Positions 34,880 to 46,756 of a stretch of 64,000 nt of DNA are shown in pieces. The notes below the pieces were generated by a model. It made no database searches. It worked only from the letters and a program-made list of their open reading frames with translations, and was not told where the DNA came from. The translations under genes and the position numbers were made by a program. Within the stretch, counting starts at the first letter, position 1. Each line of letters starts with the position of its first letter. The stretch comes from Euryodendron excelsum (lineage: Eukaryota > Streptophyta > Magnoliopsida > Ericales > Pentaphylacaceae). The stretch covers positions 13,452,501 through 13,516,500 of the forward strand of contig CM065385.1 of assembly GCA_033060915.1 (NCBI GenBank), written 5' to 3'.

Positions 34880-35040
34880 AGCGATTCTAGCCATAAGAGG
34901 GCTAGAACCACTTTAAGAAAGTGGTTTTGGAAAACAATAAGATTTGAAAATATAGACCAAAAAGGTCACTTTTAATGTAACACTTTCCTAAAGAAACCCT
35001 AACCATGCAAAGGCTAGAATCACCCTAGAATCGTGGTTTT
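34880..35040 (-). other. double hairpin module in the leader of LTR C
   Basis: TTCTAGCC (34885-34892), loop ATAAGAG, GGCTAGAA (34900-34907); next to it AACCACTTT/AAAGTGGTT (34906-34926) around a 3-nt loop. In LTR B the same stem is TTCTAACC/GGTTAGAA, so one base pair was exchanged on both sides. Confidence 0.7.
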
Positions 35041-35741
35041 GAAAACATGTTTTTGAAAAAGACATTTCGATGCAATTTTGAAAACAAGTTTGAAAACGAT
35101 TTGAAAAATAACTTTGAAAACGGTTTTTGGAAGATGCAAAACTATGATATGCACAATGCAATTTGGGGTCGTGAACATACAAGGTTAAGGCTTCACCACA
35201 TAATCAAGGAGGCCGGACCCACGTGGTCTTTGGTTAGACAAGAAGAAAGCCCCCGACACGGTGACTCTCCAATAGCCCAATCCTACACATGGACCGGGAA
35301 TCCCCTTGTTTTAAGCATGCAAAGAAAGGGGGGGAAAGAGATGGGGGATTAAAATAGAGAAAACCCAAGTGGGTTGGAGAGAGAGGAGAGAGGGGGGAAG
35401 TACAGAAAATTAAAGAGAAAGCCTACCGTATGTCTTCTTTATTTTGCGCGTTGCGCTGTCTTCGGTCTTCGGTCTTTGTCTTGATCTTCACCTTCAGCCT
35501 TCAAGAGTTGTCTTCAAGCTTTGGATGGCAACTCTTCAAGTCTTCAAAGGATGGTTGAAGGCTAGTGTATGAGTGTATAGGAGACTAGGGTTTGTATAGG
35601 GGCTAGGGTTTATGTATAGTGGCTAGGGTTTTGGGAAAACCTAGGGAGGCTAGGGTTTTGGAGGTGCTCGAGCTCTGTATATCGAAATATAGGATTTTTA
35701 GGTTAAGTTTGCAGACCCTTTTCATGTTGAACGAGGCTTTG

Positions 35742-35749
35742 TATTTATA
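35742..35749 (-). promoter_or_regulatory. TATA box of solo LTR C
   Basis: TATTTATA as printed, flanked by GGCTTTG and the GGCGCC-rich motifs, as in the other copies. Confidence 0.6.
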
Positions 35750-36535
35750 GAGGCTGGACAAAATTAGCGCCTGTTGCAGTGGCGCCAGGCCAAATTTTAC
35801 ACTGGCACCACTAGGAGTGGCGCCAGGCCATTTTTTGGCTTGGCGCCACTACTAGTGGCCCCAGCCAATTAGGAAAGATTTAAGGTCGGCAAGCAACATA
35901 TCTTTGACTAGATTTAGGCGCCTGTACTAGTGACTACCATGCAATTTTTAGCCTGGCTTCACTAGGAGTGACTTCGGAAAGTCCGGGAATGATTTGGAGG
36001 AGCCGGGAATGACCCGGAAGGCCGGAAAGGAGCAGGAACACTTAAAATAGTGTCTTGGAGGTATTTGACTTGGAAAATGAGGATAAGGTGGGTCGGAAAG
36101 GTTGACCGGGCTTTTAGGGGCAAAACGGTCAATCGGACCAGAAAACTGCCGGGGCGAACTCGGATTGTCCCAGAAAAAGACTTGGGATCTGGAAACATTA
36201 TTTAGAATGTTCCCAGAGGTTGCTGGTTTGATTCCCAGAGCCGACGTGGTCGGAAAAGGAGACTGGCCCTCCAGGGGTAAAACGGTCATTTTGTACCGGG
36301 TTGGCCGGAACTGACTCGGAATGATCCGGAAAGGTAAGGGGAGGTTGAGAACACTATAAAAAGTATTCTTAGGAGGTTACCGGTTTGATACCCAGAGTCG
36401 GTGTGGTTCCCGGGGCATTCAGATGCTTAGGGGCAAAATGGTCATCTTGACCGGAAAAGGTCCAAAGGGTAATTTGGTCATTTTTCACTGAAGTGAGCTA
36501 ACAGACACGGGTGTTGACCTAGGTTTTGAGTGTTT

Positions 36536-37330
36536 CTACCACTCTAATGGTGTGAGTATTTCCGCTACTCGGACGGGGTTGATGATTTGTGAGTATTTTC
36601 GCTACTCGGACGGGGTTGATGATTTGGGAGTATTTCCGCTACTCGGACGACTTTGTGAGTATTTTCGCTACTCTAACAGTTTTGTGAGTATTTCCGCTAC
36701 TCTAACGGTTTTGTGAGTAGTTTTGCTACTCGGACCGTCTCTATGAGTATTTCCGCTACTCTAACGGTTCTGTGAGTATTTCCGCTACTCTAACGGTTTT
36801 ATGAGTACTTCCACTACTCTAACGGTTTTGTGAGTGTTTCCGCCACTCTAACGGTTTTGTGAGTAGTTTTACTACTCGGACCGTCTCGAGGAATAAACTG
36901 TCTCGAGAGTGGGACTGGAAGGGGTCTTACCGTCTCTGAAGAGACGTGCCTGGATTGGAGCCGTCTCGAGAGTGGGATTGGAAAGGGGTCTTACCGTCTT
37001 CAAAGAGACGTGTCTAGATTGGAGCAGTCTCGAGGAATAAACTGTCTGGAGAGTTGGATTGGAAAGGGGTCTTACCGTCTCCAAAGAGACGTGCCTGGAG
37101 TGGAACCGTCTGGAGGAATAAACTGTCTCGAGAGTGGGATTGGAAAGGGGTCTTACCGTCTCTGAAGAGACGTGCCTGGGTTTTGAGTGTTTCCGCCACT
37201 CTAACGGTTTTGTGAGTATTTTCGTTACTCTAACGATTTTGTGAGTATTTCCACTACTCTAACGGTTTGGTGAGTAGTTTTGCTACTCGGACCGTCTCGA
37301 GGAATAAACTGTCTCGAGAGAGGGGTTGGA
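36536..37330 (-). repeat. 29-bp and about 80-bp tandem arrays in U3 of LTR C
   Basis: GTGAGTATTTCCGCTACTCT-type units of 29 bp repeat about ten times (36536-36870) and again near 37190-37290. Between them lie three to four units of about 80 bp of the CCGTCTCGAGGAATAAACTG type. Each 29-bp unit carries the inverted repeat GAGTA/TACTC. LTR B has only two or three of the short units. Confidence 0.88.
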
Positions 37331-37534
37331 ATTGGAATAAGGAAGGACAATGCCCCTAAGGGCATTTTGGTCATTTTGCCTCTATTTGGGCCTGACAGGC
37401 CTGCGAAGCGATGGAAAAATGGAATTTGGACCTAGAGAATTGGTTTCGATTGGAATATGCCCAAAATGACTTGAAAACAAGTCTGGACGGAGTGTAGACT
37501 GCCGAGCGGTAAAAAATGGGGTGCTTACATCATC

Positions 37535-38067
37535 CCAACTAAGCTAGGAAACTGGGAAAGCAGAACGCTTGGGAGGGGGCAAGTCTAATAGAATGCACGT
37601 GTCGTCTCTACTAACCGACTGCAAGGTGATATGCTGACCAATGAAGGAAAGTCCTGTGATGATCGCCCAGTCGAAGGGGGTAGGACCCAACTTAAAGCCA
37701 ACAAAATGAAAGGTCCCAGTCTCTCCAAACCACCTCTCGATTAGCGCTAGCACAAGGTGTTTGTTCAGGCGGTTAGCCTGTAATCCCATGAAAGCTTCGA
37801 ACCTGATCTCAGCCAAGAAAGCATGATATGATGGAGCAGTTCGTTGCATGGTCACAAAGGCTTGATGAACAGTCCCTCTAAAAGTTGTGTGTACCCGCGG
37901 AAGGGGTAAATGCTATCGAGAATATAAACTGGGGTGATAAGCAAGATCCTTGAGTGGTGGGATGTCCGATATCTCCAAGTCGCCCAAATCAGCATTTGTG
38001 TGTCTATGTCTGGAGGAGGCTCTCCCGTAACTAGTCACCTGATCGCCAAGACCCGGTACATCGTCCT
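37535..38067 (-). pseudogene. plant mobile domain (PMD) gene, 5' part, antisense in element A
   Basis: The minus-strand frame begins upstream of 38040 (NSEDDVPGLGDQVTSYGRAS ... EISDIPPLKDLAYHPSLYSR, then a stop). It continues in phase through TFRGTVHQAFVTMQRTAPSY and LNKHLVLALIERWFGETGTF, then HFVGFKLGPTPFDWAIITGL. The ALIERW..ET.TFHF ... PT..D.A.I.GL pattern is the signature of the PMD N-terminal half. Stops at 37544 and near 37905 break it. The solo LTR C insertion separates it from the C-terminal half at 31219-32323. It runs opposite to element A and lies between the gag remnant and the 3' LTR, where TAT elements are reported to carry extra antisense ORFs. A start codon could not be fixed. 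Confidence 0.75.
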
Positions 38068-38773
38068 CTGAATTTCTAAAAATTTCGGTAGAGTTTCGCT
38101 TGAAAAATGGTGCCTACAACACCTACGACATCAACACAAAACACAAACCATACGCTTCACAAAGTCATAATCACACAACATCAACACCCGCGCAGAATCT
38201 TCAAATTTTTAAATTTTTCAAAACATATGTTTTCTTTTTCGATAAGTAACAGTTTTCAAAGATGTTTTAAAATTCCTCAAAATCATTTCAAATATTTTCT
38301 AAAAATTTTCCAAATTCTTCTAATTTTTAAACTCTAAAATTTCATCAATTTTTCCCAATTATTGTAGAAACTCCCTTTACATAAACACGCAAAATCACTC
38401 AAATTCAATCAAACAAGCATCAAAACATAAAAATAACTTCATCACAGTGTTCAAAACATATCAAAATATAAATTTCCACTACTCACATGGTTCAAACGGA
38501 ATTCTATACGTCTAAATCAACATAGGATAGAAAACTCACTTTTTAGAGTTCTCTGGCGAAATCTTCTCTTCCAGTAACTTTTCCAGTGACGGTGTCTACT
38601 TTCGGCAATCACCTGTGGTCTCCAAGAAGTGCTCCTTCAATGTCCAAGTCGGTTTCCTCGCAATGCCTCCTGAATTTGCGAAAATCTTCCAAAATCCCGC
38701 AAATGCTCGAACTAGAAAATTTTATGGTTTTACTCCCAGGCCTGGCACCACTAGTAATGGTGCCAAGCCAAGT
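38068..38773 (+). other. 3' internal region of element A, polypurine tract lost
   Basis: Homologous to 15965-16810 of element H. Just after the 'caggcctggcaccactagtaatggtgcc' block (about 38740-38765) it joins position about 190 of the LTR. The last 120 or so internal bases, the polypurine tract and the LTR start are therefore deleted. No gene; the ORFs at 38586-38848 are not coding. Confidence 0.6.
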
Positions 38774-41700
38774 TCCAGTAGGCACGTCTTCTCGAAGACG
38801 GTAAGTTCCCTTTTTCAAGTCCAATTCTAATTCCAATCCCTCCCTCAAGAAAGTTGATTCCTCGAGGCGGTAAGTCTATCTTGTCCAGCACGTTTCCGAG
38901 TGAACTCTTCGGAACGGTAAGTCCCTTCAAACCCATAAACCAGGACGAGACCCCAAGTCCTCGAGATGGTAGAATGGTCCACCTTTAGGGCCTGTTAGCC
39001 TGCCAATGTAGAAATGTCCGTTTCGGGATACCTTTTGAGAAAGTTGATTCCTCAGGCGCTAAGTCCAACTAGCAGTTTCCTGAGATCAAGCAGTCTCAGG
39101 AATGATCGCGAACCGTTAGAGTAGCGGAAGTACTCGTAAACAGGTCAATATAGAGAATTTTCAGCAAACCCCTGTATCATGGGACTGCTGTTAGAGTGGT
39201 GGAAACACTCAAAACCAGGTCAATACTGGTGCTTACTAGCCTACTTTTGTGAAAAATGACCAAACTGCCCCTAGGGCCATTTTCGACACGTTTCTCAAGA
39301 AAGTACCTAAGTCCTCAAAACGAACTTTCCAAGATTGTCTTAAAGACAATCCGGCATGATTAGGTGCCTTTTAGTCAGCTTCGGGCCAATTCCGAGACTT
39401 TTCGGTCAAGATGATCATTTTGCCCCTAGGCATCCGAATGCCCCCGGAACCATACTGGCTCTGGGTATCAAATCAGTAACCTCCCGAGAATGCTTCTTAT
39501 AGTATTCTCGACCTTCCTTATCTTTCCCGATCATTCCGAGTCAGTTCCAGCAAACTCGATGCAAAATGACCGTTTTGCTCCCAGCGGGTTGGTCGCCTTT
39601 TCTAACCACACAAGCTCTGGCTGTCAAATCGGTAACCTCTTGGGACATTATAAATAATGCTTCCAAACATCGAGTCTTCTTCCGGTACATTTTGGGTCCA
39701 TCCCGGAAGCTTTCCGGCCTAGTTGACCGTTTTGCCCTTAATGGCCCGGTTAACCCTTCCAACACATCTTGACATCACTCTTCAAGTCTAGTACCCCCGG
39801 GACACTGTTGTAAGTGTTCTAGTCCCTTTCTGGCCTGCGAGGTCATTCCTGGCCCTTTCAAATCATTCTCGGGCCTTTCGAAGTCACTTTTAGTGAAGCC
39901 AGGCTAAAAATTGCATGGTAGTCACTAGTACAGGTGCCCAAATCTTCTGAAGATACATTGCTTGCCGACTTAAAAACTTTCCTAAGTCACTGGCGCCACT
40001 CCTAGTAGGACTAGAAGGTTTTTTGGCCTGGCGCCAAGTCATTCCTCTGTCTATAAATACAGACCCTCCTCTAGGGTGAAAGAGGTGTGGAAACTTAGTC
40101 TAAAAACCCTACTCTTCGATATACACAGGTCGTAGCCTCTCTAAACCCTAGTTTTCTTTAGGTTTTCCAAACCCTAGCCTCTATATACAAACCCTAGACT
40201 CCTATACACTCATACACACTCTTATACACTCACACACTAGCCTCTAAAGCCTCCATTGAATATTTGAAGTGCTGCAACCCGAAGCTCTCGAAGATCAAGA
40301 CAAGTTATCGAAGATCAAGACGAAGACTGAAGTGAACGCCGAAGCAAAGTAAGAAAAATAAAGCGCTCAACGTGCAAAGTAAGAAAAATAAAGCGCTCAA
40401 CGCTAAGCAAAATAAAGGAGACACAAGGTAGACTTTCTATTTACGTTTACGCATCTCTCCCCCCCTCCCCCCCCCCTTCTCTCTCTCTTCTCTCTCTGAA
40501 ACCACTTGGGTTTTCTTCAATTTTAATCCCCCATCTTCTTCCCCTCCTTTCTTGCATACTTAAAACAAGGGACTTCCCGGTCGAGGGCTTTCTCTTTGTC
40601 TAACCAGAGACCACGTGAGTTTGGCCTCCTTGATTATGTGGTGAAGCCTTTAACCTTGTATGTTCATGACCCCAACTTGCATTGTGCATATCATGATCTT
40701 GCATTCTTCCAAAATTCTTTTTCAAACTTGTTTTCAAACCTTGCATTAACTTGTTTTCAAAACTTGCATCAAAATCTTCTTTTTCAAAACTTGTTTTTAA
40801 AATCACAATCCTGAGGTGATTCTAGCCTTTCCATGGGTAGGATTACTTTAGGAAAGCATTACATTTAAAGTGACCAATATGGTCCATATTTTCAAAACAT
40901 TATTATTTTCAAAACCACTATCTTAGAGTGGTTCTCACCTTCCTATGGTTAGAATCGCCTTAGGAAAGTGAGATATTTTATATACTTTCTAAAAACTCTC
41001 TTTTCAAATCTCTCATTCTAAAAATCTCTTTTCCAATATACTTTCTGAAAACTCTCTCCAATCTCTTTCCCAAAATTGTTTTCAAAAACTCCCTTCCAAA
41101 AATTCCTTTCTAAAAACTCTCTTTTCAAAATTCGCTTTCCAAAAACTACTTTTTAAGATCTCCTTCCAAAACCTCTCTTTCCAAAAATTCTCTCAAAGCT
41201 TTACTTTCCAAAAATCCCTTTCAAAAACTCTCTTCAAAATTCACTTTCTAAAAACTCCTCTCTAGGATTGCCTTCCAAAAATCTCCCTTTCTAAAAATTC
41301 ACTTTCCAAAAACTCTTTCCTTAGTGCCTAAGTTAAACCCTAGAGCCAACGATTAGGAAACCCTAATTCCCTTTCTCAAAACATGATTTCCACTCTTGCC
41401 TCAAAACCTAGATTTCCAAAATCTCCTTCTTTACATCGAAAATCATAAGTTTCCAAAACCTCTTTTCTACATCAAAACTATAGTCTTCTAAATCTAGGGT
41501 TTCCAAAACTTCATCCTTCTAAATCCATGTCAAATTTTATCTTCCCTTTAGGAAACCAAATCCAATCTCCCATTTAGGAAACTAGATCTTATCCTCCATT
41601 TTTTGAAACAAAATCAAATCATCTCTTTTTAGAAACAAAATCCAATCTTTCGTTTTAGGGAAATAGGAATCTCAATCCTTCCAAACCCAAATCTTTCCTA

Positions 41701-43255
41701 ATCCACTCCTTCCTAATCTCATACTTTCCTAAACCTTAAGTTTCCAAAACTTAAACATTTAAATCTTTCCTTAAACTTTAAACTTGTAAATCCTTTCTAG
41801 TCTAAACATTTCCTAATTCCATATCTTTCCAAATCTAAGTTTTCAAATCTTTCTCAAACTCAAAACTTTACTAATCTCAAGAATTTGTAAAACTCAAACT
41901 TTGAATCTTTCCAAAATTATAAACTTTCCTAAACTTCAAATCTTTCTAAATTTAAAAATTTATAAACTCAAAACTTTCTTACTTTCAAAACTTCCCTATT
42001 TCAAAACATTCCAAATTCAAAGCTTCGCTAAGTCAAAACTTTCTAAAAACGAAACCTTCCTTAAGTCAAAACTTTCTTAAATTCTAAACTTTCCTACTTT
42101 CAAATCTTTCCTATTTCAATACTTTCCTAATTTAAAAACTTCCCTAATTCGAAAATTTTCCTCAACCAAAACTTTCCTAAAATGAAACTTTCCTAATTCA
42201 AATCTTTCTTAAATTCCAACTTCCTTAATCTTCCAAGTCTAACATTCAAGCCAAATCTTTTTTAATCTCAAGTATTTCCTAAGTTCCATCTTTCCTAAGT
42301 CTAGGTTTCCTAAAACCCTATCTTTTCAAATCTAATTCAAGTTTTCTTCCAAAGGTCAAATCCTCTTCCAAGTTCAATCCTAGGTCTAAGTTTAATCTCT
42401 TAATCTTCCAATCCAAATTCCAATTCAATTTGTTTTCAAAATCTTCTATTTTCTATCGGACTCTTGTTCGAACTACGACTGACTTGATTCCTCAAAAAGG
42501 ATACGTAGGCAACCCTCATGGGTGCGGTCACAATCTTTTTCAAATCTTCAATTCCATATTCTTCTTGAAGTTTCCAATTTCCTAATCTCTTCTAAGCTTC
42601 CAATTTCGTGATCTATTCCAAATTTCTATTTTCAAATCTCTATTTCTAATCTCCAAAACTTTCTTTCCAAATCAAATCAAGTTCTTTTCAAACTCACTTT
42701 TCTTGCACTTGCATATCATGCATCATGCCAATTTCTTTCTGAATATTCTTTTCAAAGTGGTTAGTTTTGGACATTTGTTAATCAAAGACTCTTATGGTTG
42801 AATCTAGGGTGAATAGACATATAGGTACCACAAGGGCTGGGTAAGGTGATGGCTTAGTCTGTCTTCCCTACACGTAACCAACTTTCGAAGTTAGATCACT
42901 ATTTTCAAAGACCAAAATGGAGTTATTTTTAAAAATGGGCTTCAATATTTTTCAAAGGTTGCTAAACAACCTATTTTCCTAAAACCCCTCTCTTGAGGAG
43001 ATATTTTCAAAATCATTTTCAAATACCCTAAGTGTAGTCTTCGGATTGTGCTTAGTTTTTTTAGGTGACCTAACTCACCTTAATCAAGTTAGGTGGCGAC
43101 TCCAAATTGATTTTCAAAAGCCCTTTATTCAAATCTATTTTCAATTCAAACCTAGTCGCATTCATTCTTCTAGGGGGATGAGCTTTAACAAAAGAGTACA
43201 GTATTTCTTCCGCTAGTATGCATATTCCTTAAGTGTGAAAAATCTGGGCGCGACA
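38774..43255 (+). mobile_element. 3' LTR of element A (5' end deleted)
   Basis: From about 38774 (GTAGGCACGTCTTCTCGAAG, matching 17106 onward of the 5' LTR) to GGGCGCGACA at 43255. Same small minisatellite zone, two U3 units (39449 and 39605), TATA box and U5 as the 5' LTR, and visibly closer to it than to LTRs B, C or E, as expected of a pair. About 190 bp of U3 is missing. Confidence 0.8.
40052..40059 (+). promoter_or_regulatory. TATA box of the 3' LTR of A
   Basis: TATAAATA in CTCTGTCTATAAATACAGAC. The upstream GGCGCC block is shortened here compared with the 5' LTR. Confidence 0.6.
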
Positions 43256-43401
43256 ACCCTTTGGCCGAATATCCATTTTCAAACTTTGATTTCCAAAATT
43301 TTTCCAAAAGTGCGTCCCTCCGATCGTCTCGCAGTGAACATGGAACTCTTACTTTATCGTTTTTTGTCTTTGACAAGCAAAGACAAAAAAAGAGAGGCAT
43401 C
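43256..43401 (+). other. end of the 3' internal region and polypurine tract of element H
   Basis: Continues 15637-16910 after the insertion of element A. Ends AAAGACAAAAAAAGAGAGGC ATC, then the LTR start TGTAGGCACCC at 43402. The CTTTATCGTTTTTTGTCTTT upstream has a close match next to the polypurine tract of element D. Confidence 0.75.
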
Positions 43402-44835
43402 TGTAGGCACCCTATTTTTACTCGCTCAGCAATCTCCGGTCTGACTGGACTCATACTCAAATTGACATAGACATATTTGAGTTTAAATCAACTTTTCCAA
43501 TACAATCCAATCAATCAATCGCTTCGCGGGCCCGTTGGACCCAATAGAGGCAAAATGACCAAAATGCCCTTGTGGCATTGCTCGGTCCAATTCCAATTGG
43601 CACGTCTTCCCAATGACAGTATGTCCCTATTTCAACTTCAATTCCAAGTCCAATTCCAATTCCAGTCCAAGTCAATCAAACTTAATCCGACACACCTTTT
43701 GAAAAAGTTGATCCATTAGGCGGTAAGTCCATCTTGGCATGTTTTTCGATAAACTCTTTAGAATAGTAAGTCCCTTCAAATCTGTTGACCGAGACTAGAC
43801 CCTAAGTCTCCGAGATGGTAAAACGGTCCACCTTTGACACCTGCTAGCTCGCCAATGAAGAATGTCCATTATTCGGCTCGCTTTCGAGAAAGTTGATTCC
43901 TCTGACAATAACTTCACCTAGCAGTATCTCGAGATTAGGCAGTCTCTGGAATGAACGCGAACCGTCAAAGTGGCGGAAACATTCGTAAACATTGCAACCT
44001 TCAGAGTGGCGAAAACACTTGTAAACAGGTTGACATTGGGAATTGCCAACAAACCCCCTATATCACGGAACCAAACTCGCCTCTTGGTCGTGACACGTTT
44101 ACCAAAGGATGAGATACCTATGGAAACCAACTCGTCACAGACCGTTAGAGTGGTAGAAACACTCAAAACCCAGGTCAACACCAGTGCCTGCTAGCCCACT
44201 CTGGTGAAAAATGACCAAACTACCCCTAGGCCATTTCCAGCATGTTTCTTGAGAAAGTACCTAAGTCCTTAGAATAGTAAGGCCACCCTTCCAATATCAT
44301 CCCAAAGACAATCCGGCATGTTCAAGTGCCTTCTAGTGGGTTCCGGGCCAATTCTAGGACCATTCGGTCAAAATAACCATTTTGCCCTTAGGCATCTGAG
44401 TGACTCTCAGAACCACACTGGCTCTGGATATCAAACCAATAACCTCTCGAGAATGTTTCTAATAGTATTCTCAACCTTCCAATACCTTTTTGGATCATTC
44501 CGAATCAATTACGGTAAACCCGGTGCGAAAAGACTGTTTTGCCTCTAATGGGCCGGTTACCTTTTCCAACCACACCGGCTCTGGGTATCAAACCGACACT
44601 CCCTTGGAACACTCTGAATAGTATTTTCAACCTTCAAGTCCTCTTATGAGCCATTCTTCATCCATTCCGATGGTTTTCCGGTCTAGTTGATCGTTTTGCC
44701 CCTAAAAGATTGGTCGACAATTCCAACCCTGTTTTTCAAGTTCGTCATCCCTAAGACACTATTTCAAGGGTTTCTACCCATTTCCTCTCTTCCAGACCTT
44801 TCTCAAACTTCCAAAACATTTTTGAACCTTTTGGT
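43402..44835 (+). mobile_element. LTR of element H, first part
   Basis: Starts TGTAGGCACCCTATTTTTAC directly after a polypurine tract. Carries the short minisatellite zone and two 157-bp U3 units (44412 and 44569), and is interrupted at 44835 by solo LTR E. It resumes at 50271. Confidence 0.82.
44831..44835. repeat. target-site duplication of solo LTR E
   Basis: TTGGT here and CTGGT at 50271-50275, one T/C difference. Confidence 0.75.
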
Positions 44836-45049
44836 TGTAAGCACCCCATTTTTGACCGCTCGGCAGTCTACACTCCGTCCAGACTTGTTTTCAAGTCATT
44901 ATGGACATATTCCAATCGAATCCAATCCTCTAGTCCAAATTCCGTCTTTCCATCGCTTTGCGGGCCTGTCAGGCCCAAATAGAGGCAAAATGACCAAAAT
45001 GCCCTTAGGGGCATTATCCTTTCCTATTCCAATTCCAATCCCTCTCTCG

Positions 45050-45660
45050 AGACAGTTTATTCCTCGAGACGGTCCGAGTAGTAAAACACTCACAAAACCA
45101 TCAGAGTGACGGAAACACTCACAAAACCGTCAGAGTGGCGGAAACACTCACAAAACCGTCAGAGTGGCGGAAACACTCAAAACCCAGGCACATCTCTTCG
45201 GAGTCGGTAAGACCCCTTTCCAATCCCTCTCTCGAGACAGTTTATTCCTCGAGACGGTTCCAATCCAGGCACGTCTCTTCGGAGACGATAAGACCCCTTT
45301 CCAATCCCTCTCTCGAGATAGTTTATTCCTCGAGACGGTCCGAGTAGCAAAACTACTCATAAAACCGTTAGAGTAGCGGAAATACTCACACCGTTAGAGT
45401 AGCGGAAATACTCCACCGTTAGAGTAGCGGAAATACTCCCAAATCATCAATCCCGTCTGAGTAGCGGAAATACTCAACCGTTACAGTAGCGGAAATACTC
45501 CCAAATCATCAATCCCGTCTGAGTAGCGGAAATACTCAATCCCGTCCAAGTAGCGGAAATACTCACAAATCATCAACCCCGTCGGAGTAGCGGAAATACT
45601 CAACCCCGTCCGAGTAGCGAAAATACTCACACCGTTTGAGTGGCGGAAACACTCAAAACC
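45050..45660 (+). repeat. minisatellite zone of LTR E (about 80-bp and about 29-bp units)
   Basis: CCTCTCTCGAGACAGTTTAT-type units of about 80 bp (about 45045-45350) and then GTAGCGGAAATACTC-type units (45355-45650, about ten copies) with varying spacers such as 'ccaaatcatcaatcccgtc'. Most short units contain the GAGTA/TACTC inverted repeat. Confidence 0.88.
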
Positions 45661-45784
45661 TAGGTCAACACCAGTGGCTGTTAGTCCACTTCGGTGAAAA
45701 ATGACCAGACTACCCTTAGGACCTTTTCCGAGACTTTTCAGTCAAGATGACCATTTTGCCCCTAGGCATCCGAACGCCCCGGGA

Positions 45785-46412
45785 ACCACACTGGCTCTGG
45801 GTATCAAACCGGTAACCTTCTGAGAATAATTTTTATAGTATTCTCAACCTTCCCTTCTCTTTCCGGATCATTCCGAGTCAGTTCCGGCTAACCCGATACA
45901 AAATGACCGTTTTGCCCCTGGAGGGCCGGTCTCCTTCTTCGACCACACCGGCTCTGGGTATCAAACTGGTAATGTCCTAAGAATACTTTTTATAGTGTTC
46001 TCGACCTTCCGTTACCTTTCCGAACCATCCCGAGTCAGTTCCGGCCAACCCGGTGCAAAATGACCGTTTTGCCCCTAGAGGGCCGGTCTCCTTCTTCGAC
46101 CACACCGGCTCTGGGTATCAAATCGGTAATGTCCCAAAAATACTTTTTATAGTGTTCTCGACCTTCCTTTACCTTTCCGGACCATTCCGAGTCAGTTCTG
46201 GCAAACCCGGTACAAAATGACCGTTTTGCCCCTGGTGGGCCGGTCTCCATTTCCGACCACGCCGGCCCTGGGAATCAAACCGGCAACCTCTGGGAACATT
46301 CTAAATAATGTTTCCAGATCCCAAGTCTTCTTCCGGGACAGTTTGAGTCTGTCCCGGCAGTTTTCCGGTCCGATTGACCGTTTTGCCCCTAAAGGCTCGG
46401 TCAACATTTCCG
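45785..46412 (+). repeat. 157-bp tandem repeat in U3 of LTR E, 4 copies
   Basis: The anchor ACCAC(A/G)C(C/T)GG occurs at 45785, 45942, 46099 and 46256, exactly 157 bp apart. The middle two copies are the most alike, suggesting recent duplication. Confidence 0.9.
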
Positions 46413-46756
46413 ACACATCCAATCCTCACTTTTCAAGTCAAATACCTCCAGGACACTATTTTAAGTGTTCCTGCTCCTTTCCGGCCTTCCGGGTCACTCC
46501 CGGCTCCTTCAAATCATTCCCGGACTTTCCGGAGTCACTCCTAGTGAAGCCAGGCTAAAGTTTACATGGTAGTCACTAGTACATGTGCCCAAATCTAGTC
46601 AAAGATACGTTGCTTGCCGACCTTAATTGTTTCCTAAATGGCTGGCGCCACTGCTAGTGGCGCCAAGCTAAAAAATGGCTTGGCGTCACTCCTAGTGGCG
46701 CCAGTATAAATTTTGCCCTGGCGCCACTACAACAGGCGCCAGGCTTGTCCAACTTC

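Larger units (their letters stand above)
32324..37529 (-). mobile_element. solo LTR C (TAT/Ogre-like), inserted in the PMD gene
   Basis: A complete 5,206-bp LTR on the minus strand: starts TGTAAGCACC at 37529, ends GGGCGCGACA at 32324, and is flanked by TCATC on both sides. No internal element sequence adjoins it. Two 157-bp U3 units (anchors 36244 and 36401), a large minisatellite zone (36536-37330), a TATA box at 35742-35749 and perfect leader hairpins (34885-34926). The perfect duplication suggests it is younger than B and E. Confidence 0.92.
16911..43255 (+). mobile_element. element A: pol-less TAT/Ogre-like retrotransposon with two nested solo LTRs
   Basis: Parts in order: 5' LTR (16911-21604), primer binding site (21607), leader, gag remnant (23097-24149 and 29059-29258), non-coding middle, antisense PMD pseudogene (31219-38067), 3' internal region, and 3' LTR (38774-43255). 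Solo LTRs B and C lie inside. Flanks are CCCCT (16906-16910) and ACCCT (43256-43260), consistent with a 5-bp target duplication with one change. Removing B and C leaves about 16 kb, of which about 7 kb is internal. No reverse transcriptase, RNase H or integrase motif is found, so it would have depended on proteins supplied in trans. Confidence 0.72.

Noticed and set aside
36536..36870. CRISPR-like array of 29-bp repeats
   Set aside because: Units are directly adjacent with no unique spacers, lie inside a plant LTR and vary in sequence; it is a minisatellite.
37544..37855. Independent 103-residue gene
   Set aside because: It is the N-terminal half of the PMD pseudogene; its end is a nonsense codon just before the target duplication of solo LTR C.
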